NCBI RefSeq assembly: GCF_030272615.1
Contig: NC_081405.1
Span: 19,860,547 to 19,924,546, forward strand
DNA length: 64,000 nt
DNA from: Cryptomeria japonica
Taxonomy: Eukaryota > Streptophyta > Pinopsida > Cupressales > Cupressaceae
Direction: 5' to 3'
Part shown: positions 58,197-64,000 of the stretch, piece after piece
How positions within the stretch are numbered: position 1 is the stretch's first letter
How the letters are laid out: every line of letters begins with the position of its first letter
Made by a program: the position numbers and the translations under genes
The notes under the pieces: generated by a model
What the model saw: the letters and a program-made list of their open reading frames with translations, nothing else
Database searches by the model: none
What the model was told of the DNA's origin: nothing

Positions 58197-58666
58197 TGTT
58201 GGTGTAAATAATTATTCATGTTGGATATTATTACACCTTACTTAAGTTTACTTAGGATAATGTATTTCATAGTAGTTTGGGTATGAGACACTTGGGTGTT
58301 TGTGCCACATTGGGATAGTGTGTGTAGGATAATTTCCACCTTTTATGGTGTGATCTTGTTACTACTCTATCATATCCACTTATTGTGGAGTGATAATTCC
58401 ACCTTCGGTGGCTAATCCATCTCATGTGGAATATTTTATTGTTTCTCCTACCTACCACACCTATTTCCTACCTACCCTTGTTTCTTATTGAGCCACATGT
58501 CATGCTTGTGTGCTCACATATCCATATTCATTGTATGTAACATCTATTGAACTATTGATCTTTTGATCATCTATCTATTGATGAGAATATAGTTTATTCT
58601 TGTCCTATATTTTGTCTCTCTATTTTGTGCATTTCATTGAGCTCTTGATCTTGGCGAAATATCACA
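58197..58666 (+). repeat. C3 5' LTR
   Basis: Starts TGTTGGTGTAAATAATT and ends AATATCACA. It pairs with 62544-63040. Confidence 0.95.
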
Positions 58667-58679
58667 TGGTATCAAATCC
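58667..58679 (+). other. C3 primer-binding site
   Basis: TGGTATCAAATCC directly after the LTR, the initiator tRNA-Met site with about two changes from TGGTATCAGAGCC. Confidence 0.85.
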
Positions 58680-60040
58680 ATTAGAGTGTCATTGATTCAT
58701 CTTTGAGAGGCATTATTGTGACGTCAAGAGGCAAATATGAGGAGCAACATCTTTTGGAGGTGTCCTAGACCATATCCGACCTCGCCATTGCATTCGAGTG
58801 GCCATTCCCATGAATTTTGAGTATAAATTCAGCCTATTTTGGTGAAAGTCAAATTTGGGGTTTGGAGAAAAGTTTTGCCCAATTTGGGCGGTACAGTATG
58901 GATTTCGAAAAAAAATTTCAAAAAAAAATACAATTTTATTTTTCTGCAAAAATTTCATAAGTGGCTGCTCCGTCCACCGCTGGTCTTCATCGTTGCACCC
59001 TTCATCCTGCTAGTGGCACCGTTGACCCGTCGATGTCAACCTGCTCTACCACGCGGCCTCATTGCTGACGCCTCCACCCGCCACATGGACCATGGGGACC
59101 CTGCCATGTGGCTGCCAGGCAGTCAGCCTGGGCATTCTCCGATAGGCGCCAACACAGCAGCCAACTCATTCGCTACGTCACATTTCCAGTCGCCTTCTAT
59201 ACTGCCACATTAGTAGTCCACTTGGCCACCACATAAGCACCGTATGGATCCAAGTCAGTGCCATGCCATCACAGTACAAACATCCACATAGCAGTGCTGA
59301 CATCATCATCCGTATTGCTGATGTCATTAGTAGGCAGGGAGGCGAAGTTTTTGTGACGGTTAGAAGACCATCAAATTTAGGCTCATGACTTGCTGACGTC
59401 ATCATTTAAAAAAAAATTGCAAGCCCCCTCTATTGAGCTTTTTGATTTTGTAGTTCAACTTCAAATGGTCATATCTTTCTCATTTTGCTCCTTTTTTGGT
59501 GCAATGTTTTTTTAAATGGGCTAGAATTTCATGTACTTTCTCGTGGTGGCATTATTTTCTGATTTTGATGGACAAATTTTTCAGAAATATCACTTTTTGG
59601 TGACTGTACATGTCCAATCCCCATTTCTGCAACTTCCAGGACTCTGTTTGGGCTCATGCGAACTCCTTTTTAGGTGCCATTTTTTTAAAGTGCATAATAT
59701 TTTGTCTACTATCATACTATTCTATCAGTTTGCAGCAATTTTGGGTAGAAATTGTACTTTCATTATATGGTTTTTTTTGGCCAATTTGGCACTTGTATTG
59801 CATAGATCTATTTTGTTGGTCTTGTGCATTGTAGTTCTCAGCCTATTGGGGTAGTTGTAAAACAAAATCAAAATTCCACCTTTCCATTGTTTGCAAGTGG
59901 CCTATTGTACACGCACTACATATAAAGTGCCAAAATCATCATTCTTTTTTTTTTTGGGGGGGGGGGGTACTTTGATTGATTGAATTTGGGGGGGTGTCTC
60001 TTGTTCTTTTTTCTCTCTCGTGTTCCTTCCTTTTTGATTC
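58680..60040 (+). other. C3 leader
   Basis: About 1.36 kb. A GC-richer stretch (58970-59400) stands out from the AT-rich surroundings and includes an open frame at 58839-59213 without recognisable motifs. It ends in a T-run and G-run near 59950-59980. No gene is supported. Confidence 0.6.
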
Positions 60041-61440
60041 TATGGGTCCTCCTAAGTTTCCTCTCTTAACTCCTCATAATTATGCTACTTGTAAAATTGA
60101 TGCATGAAGTAAACTTATGGAAAAAGGACTAACTCATTATATTGATGGAACTATTGTTGCTCCGGCTGATCCTAAGGCTGATCTTGTTGGTCACTTGGAT
60201 TGGCTCACTAAAAATATCACAGAAATTGGTACCTTAAGGAAGTATGTATCAAAGGATCTCATTTTTCATATTGAGAAATGTACTCTAATCAAGGATGCTT
60301 GGCAAAAGTTTCAAGACTTGTATGGTCAAGTTGATGAGATTAGGGGATATCAAATTGATAGTGATCTTACCATGTTAGATCCCAAGAACATTGATGCTAT
60401 ACAAGATTATGTCACTAAGGCAAAAGAGTTGAGGGCACAACTCAAGGATTATGGCATTGATAAGAAGGATACTCAATTGATCTTCAATTTGATGGGAAAA
60501 CTTCCACAAGAATATGCAATATTTGTTTCTAGTTTCCAAACTCATAGGATGACAATGGGTTCAAGCTACACAATGCCTACATTTGATTCTTTTGCTGAAA
60601 TGTTGATGATGGAACAAACTAAGTTGATAAGCATGGGCATCTTAAGACTTATAAGTCTCTAGCATTAGTGGTAAATCAAGGGAACAAAGGAAATCAAGGA
60701 AAGGACAACTCAAACAAGAAGAAATGCCAATCAAATCCTAAGGACAAAGCATCACCTTCTCCACAACAAGGAGATTCATCATGAGGGACAATTCGCCAAA
60801 GAGGGAGAGACCTACTTGTCCCTATTGTAAAAAGTTTGGTCATGAGGAGCGTTGTTGCCATTCTAAGAAGATTGATGAGCTCTCACACATCCTCAAAAAG
60901 CATAACATTGATTTGCCTAATGTCTACAAGAAGGATGATTCATCAAATTCCGCTTCCTCACAATCAAAAGGGAAAGGGAAAGAATTCATGGCTTCTAAAA
61001 GTGGGAAGACTCGCTCTTTGGGACAAGAAAAGGAAAAGCTTTGTGTGCTACTACAAGTCATGATTTAGGGAGATGGCTTCTAGATTCAGGGGCTTCTCAT
61101 CATATGGTATCTTCACAGTCTATGTTCTCTTCATTTGAGCCTTGCACCATGCCGCAAATTTTGATGGGAAATCATACATACATGGATGTGATTGGGAAAG
61201 GATCCATTTCCATTGGGGATAACTCCTTCAATGATGTGTTGTGTGTACCCCACTTGACAAACAATCTCCTTTCCATCTATCAAATCACACATGGCGCAAC
61301 TAAGAGAATTACAAAGTTCACACCTGAGTCAGTATTCATTAGAGACTTGGAGACTAGAGCTATCATTTCAACTGGGGTGGTTCATCATGCATCTCGGTTA
61401 TACTCCTTTTCAGATTTTGTTGATGATGATGATTTTACAT
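60041..61440 (+). pseudogene. C3 gag, zinc knuckle and protease (broken)
   Basis: Gag starts near 60041 (MGPPKFPLLTPHNYA) with a TGA after about 21 codons, then runs open to 60662. It aligns with C2 gag, e.g. QVDEIRGYQIDSDLTMLDP and SFAEMLMMEQTKLISMG. Shifts occur near 60640 and 60780. The knuckle CPYCKKFGHEERCC is at about 60817-60860. The protease reads WLLDSGASHHMVSS at about 61077, then VLCVPHLTNNLLSIYQI. A two-base slip in an AT run near 61437 separates it from the downstream ORF, which would otherwise be continuous with it. Confidence 0.87.
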
Positions 61441-62197
61441 ATATGATAATTCTTCACATGATGATCACACTTCTTGTGATGATTTAGATTTTGAGGAGAA
61501 CTTTGGCTACTTGAAATTGGGGATTCTCACATGTGACCCCGTTCTTGAGCCTTGTGTTTCATCTCCTCCTATTGATATCACATCACCTATTGCACCTGAT
61601 GATGCAGACAGTGTGACAGTTTTTCCTTTGTGTGATTCAGTGCAACATGATTTTTCATGTCTTCCAGCTTCAGTTTCATGGGATGAGTACTTGACAGACA
61701 TTGCAAGTTTGTTCGTGGAGTCCTACATTGCATATTTGGAAAACATCATTGATGATATTCATCTTCTCTTTGATGAAGATTATCCTTCTTCGATTTTTGC
61801 GAGGGAACACTCTGACCCTCTTGTTCATTCTCTACATGATCACTCTTTAGAGGTTGACATGATTGTGGATTATTATGTACAACAATTGGAGGAGGTCTCT
61901 TTATGCTTAGAGGAGACATGTGAGTCTTTGGGACTTGTTCTACATTCTTCCCCACTAGATCTTGGAGTGCCTTTTTCAGCAGTGTGGAGCACTTTACCAC
62001 CTTTGGAAGGGGTATCTTTCATCTTCGACATGGGGACACTTGAACAATTTTCAGAGATTCCATTCATCATGAGTTTTTTTCATACATCTTCCCTTCATGA
62101 TTGGGGAGACTTCATGGATACACCTTTGGTTTTGTTTCTTCCTAAGGGGATGAATGTTGTTCGACGTTCATTGAGCAGTTTCTTCATACATCATTGA
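61440..62197 (+). CDS. Unrecognised acidic ORF replacing C3 integrase/RT/RNase H
   Basis: An open frame of about 250 codons (conservative start at 61511, 228 codons) where an autonomous copia element would have integrase. I do not recognise it. The protein is acidic (many Asp and Glu), with hydrophobic stretches such as SLFVESYIAYLENIIDDIHL. It has no zinc ligands, DDE triad, YVDD or RNase H motif. Its first residues (EENFGYLKLGIL) resemble the WHxRFGHLN block of the pre-integrase domain, so the junction may lie there. It stayed open while gag decayed, which hints at, but does not prove, use. It ends at TGA 62195-62197. It may be captured host sequence. Confidence 0.55.
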
Positions 62198-62534
62198 GCT
62201 TCTATCTTTGGTGCAGATTCTACATTGAGAGGGGACTACCTAGCTTCTCTTCTTCTCTCATATTGGGGGGGGGGGGGGGAATTTTTCCTCACATGGGGTT
62301 TTTTTCCTCACACTTCTATGAGAGTTCTCTTGTGTAGCTTTCATCTCTCTTTTGGGGGAGGGTTTTTTCCCATTGGTTTTTTCTCTCTTTCCCCGCTTTG
62401 TGAGATATTTCATTGCATTGGTTCACATGCATTTTCATTTGTACATGGGTACCTAACATGGCCTAGTAGCCAGGATCCATCTTGAAGTGCTTAGTTGCAT
62501 TGTAGACTTAAGTGCATTCCCCTAAGTTGCACTT
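62198..62534 (+). other. C3 3' untranslated region
   Basis: Contains a 14-base G run near 62266 (a possible second polypurine tract) and pyrimidine-rich text. It ends at the tract before the 3' LTR. Confidence 0.6.
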
Positions 62535-62543
62535 AAGGGGGGG
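62535..62543 (+). other. C3 polypurine tract
   Basis: AAGGGGGGG directly before the TGTTGGTG start of the 3' LTR. Confidence 0.9.
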
Positions 62544-63040
62544 TGTTGGTGTAAATAATTATTCATGTTGGATATTATTACACCTTACTTAAGTTTACTT
62601 AGAATAATGCATTTCATAGTAGTTTGGGTATGAGACACTTGGGTGTTTGTGCCACATTAGGATAGTTGTGTAGCAAAATTTCCACCTTTTATGGTGTGAT
62701 CTTGTTACTACTTTATCATATCCACTTATTGTGGAGTGATAATTCCACCTTCAGTGGGTGATCCACCTCATGTGGAATATTTAATTGTTTCTCCTACCTA
62801 CCACACCTATTTCCTACCTACCCTTGTTTCTTGTTGAGCCACATGGCATGTTTGTGTGCTCACATATCCATATAGACTTGCATATATATGCAGGCTCATA
62901 TTCATTATATGTAACATCTATTGAACTATTGATCTTTTGATAATCTATCTATTGATGAGAATACAGTTTATTCTTGTCCTATATTTTGTCTCTCTATGTT
63001 GTACATTTCATTGAGCTCTTGATCTTGGCGAAACCTCACA
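62544..63040 (+). repeat. C3 3' LTR
   Basis: Pairs with 58197-58666, with an extra ~26 bases near 62873-62900 (GACTTGCATATATATGC), so the two LTRs have diverged by an indel plus substitutions. Confidence 0.94.
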
Positions 63041-63300
63041 AACATTAATCTGTAAGATTTAGGAATAGTGTGTCATTCTGGTGTGATGAATAGAACACCG
63101 ACTCCTAATCCATGTTGTGTACATGATCCGTCAAAGTACAAGACCCATGGTTTTGTCAATATTGTGAGAATATTTGTATCTGGGAATTCAACATGGATTG
63201 GATGACTATCTTGCAAAGGTGCTTCTTCTAGTTGATCAATGATAGCTTGACCTTTGATAGTCTTTCTATCTGTGTAGTGAATATAAAACTCACTTATCTA
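63041..63300 (-). pseudogene. E2 pol: second RNase H, N-terminal part
   Basis: On the minus strand VLYFDGSCTQHGLGVGVLFI with the first catalytic Asp, then a stop and HTIPKSYRLM, where C3 interrupts. The counterpart in E3 is TLYFDGSYTQHGLGVGILFI. Confidence 0.85.
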
Positions 63301-64000
63301 ATCATGACCCATTTAGCTAACCTTCTTGTGAGAGCTGCTTTGCTGAGTAGATATTTTAATGGATCAATCTTCACTACCAGTTTTATCATGTGAGCTAACA
63401 TATAGTGGCGAAAATTTTGAGAAGCAAATACCACGGCTAAACAAGCTTTTTAAATGAATGTGTAGTTGAACTTGTATCCATTTAATGTCCTGTTGATGTA
63501 GTATATTGCCCTTCCCTTGCCTAGTGAATCCTCTTGTGCTAACAATGCTCTTAGTGATACCTTTGTAGCTGATATGTAAAAAATGAGAGGTTTGCCTACT
63601 ATTGGTGGTACCAAGATAGGTGGATTCATCAAATATTGCTAGAGTTGGTGGGATGATTCTACACATCAATCTTCCTATCTAATAGGAACATTCTTGTGGA
63701 GTAGCTGAGTGAACGGAAGGCACTTGTTAAATAGTTGAGAAATGAATCTTCTTATGAATTATAGTCGTCCTTGTAGAGATCTTAATTGGCTGATATTTCT
63801 AGGTGGCATCTCCATGATTGCTTGTACCTTTGTGGGGTCCACCTCGATTCCTTTTTCTGAGACTATGTATCCCAAGAGTTTGCCAGATGTTACACTGAAG
63901 ACACACTTTTTAGGATTCAGTTGTACATTGAATTTCTCTAGCCTCTGAAAGTTTTTATCCAAAATCTCTAGATGTCCTTCTCTTGTGAATGATTTAGCCA
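63301..64000 (-). pseudogene. E2 pol: RNase H and end of RT (continues past window)
   Basis: RNase H reads PLIFYISATKVSLRALLAQED and YYINRTLNGYKFNYTFI (63450-63632). Here too the first catalytic Asp is lost. The RT end reads FQRLEKFNVQLNPKKCVFSV, then GYIVSEKGIEVDPTKVQAIM (63759-63962). LAKSFTREGH at the very edge begins the block after the catalytic YVDD. The rest of RT, protease, gag and 5' LTR lie outside the window. Confidence 0.87.

Larger units (their letters stand above)
58197..63040 (+). mobile_element. C3: non-autonomous Ty1/copia derivative nested in E2
   Basis: LTRs at 58197-58666 (470 bp) and 62544-63040 (497 bp), TG...CA, plus orientation, with a tRNA-iMet-type primer site and a G-rich polypurine tract. 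Internally it has a long leader, gag, zinc knuckle and protease related to those of C2, but no integrase, RT or RNase H. Instead there is an unrecognised ORF (about 61440-62197). No clear 5-base TSD is visible (TGGGG left, AACAT right), though the flanks rejoin the E2 RNase H. Confidence 0.92.
25478..64000 (-). mobile_element. E2: Tat-lineage Ty3/gypsy element, split by E3, C2 and C3
   Basis: Minus orientation. The 3' LTR is 25478-26874. The antisense PMD gene, convergent spacer, integrase, second RNase H, RNase H and RT follow along the plus coordinates, and the rest lies beyond 64000. Three insertions interrupt it: E3 (29999-48128), C2 (48276-54913) and C3 (58197-63040). Joining the flanks restores the same gene order as in E3 at each junction, which confirms the nesting. 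The 5' LTR is outside the window, so age cannot be judged from LTR divergence. Its predicted TSD at the left is TTTAG (25473-25477). Confidence 0.92.

Noticed and set aside
58839-59213. 124-codon ORF in the C3 leader
   Set aside because: No start context, motif or homology that I can see; it lies in a locally GC-rich leader before gag.
61746-62070. Minus-strand ORFs opposite the unknown C3 ORF
   Set aside because: Shorter, and not continuous with the protease frame of the element, unlike the plus-strand frame.
1-64000. Host genes, tRNA or rRNA genes
   Set aside because: All sequence falls inside retroelements or the C0 fragment; no tRNA cloverleaf or rRNA sequence was recognised by eye.

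Overview
The window is plant nuclear DNA made entirely of transposable elements. I found no host gene, tRNA, rRNA or CRISPR array. AT-rich, several-deep nested LTR retrotransposons with plant-type gag-pol and plant mobile domain (PMD) sequences point to a seed plant with a very large genome. A gymnosperm is my guess, but the sequence does not prove it.

Layout. (1) 1-24546, plus strand: E1, a ~23 kb Ty3/gypsy element of the Tat lineage (two RNase H domains), with its 5' LTR cut by the window edge. It carries C1 (11776-17793, minus), a complete Ty1/copia element with target-site duplication (TSD) AAAAT. (2) 24547-25477: a scrap of an older copia integrase (C0), into which E1 and E2 both inserted. 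(3) 25478 to beyond 64000, minus strand: E2, a second Tat element. It is interrupted by E3 (29999-48128, minus; a third, related Tat element, TSD GTAGG), by C2 (48276-54913, minus; a very young copia element, TSD AGACA) and by C3 (58197-63040, plus; a defective copia element).

How the parts work. In each Tat element the sense strand reads LTR, ~3 kb leader, gag, protease, G-patch, reverse transcriptase, RNase H, second (archaeal-type) RNase H, integrase. A further 8-11 kb (insertions excluded) then runs to the polypurine tract and 3' LTR. That long 3' part holds a second transcription unit on the opposite strand: a TATA-like box, a first exon of exactly 25 codons, one phase-0 intron of 0.6-1.1 kb, and a large second exon with a PMD, a Gly-rich tract and a coiled coil. 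I can read this antisense gene in E1, E2 and E3 with the same architecture. All three copies are now broken, mainly by in-frame stops.

The most notable results are this conserved antisense PMD gene with its own promoter and intron; matching arrays of a TTTAGCGC-like motif in the gag-pol leader and the PMD intron; conserved non-coding blocks between the convergent 3' ends; and C3, a copia derivative whose integrase, RT and RNase H are replaced by an unrecognised acidic ORF of about 228 codons.
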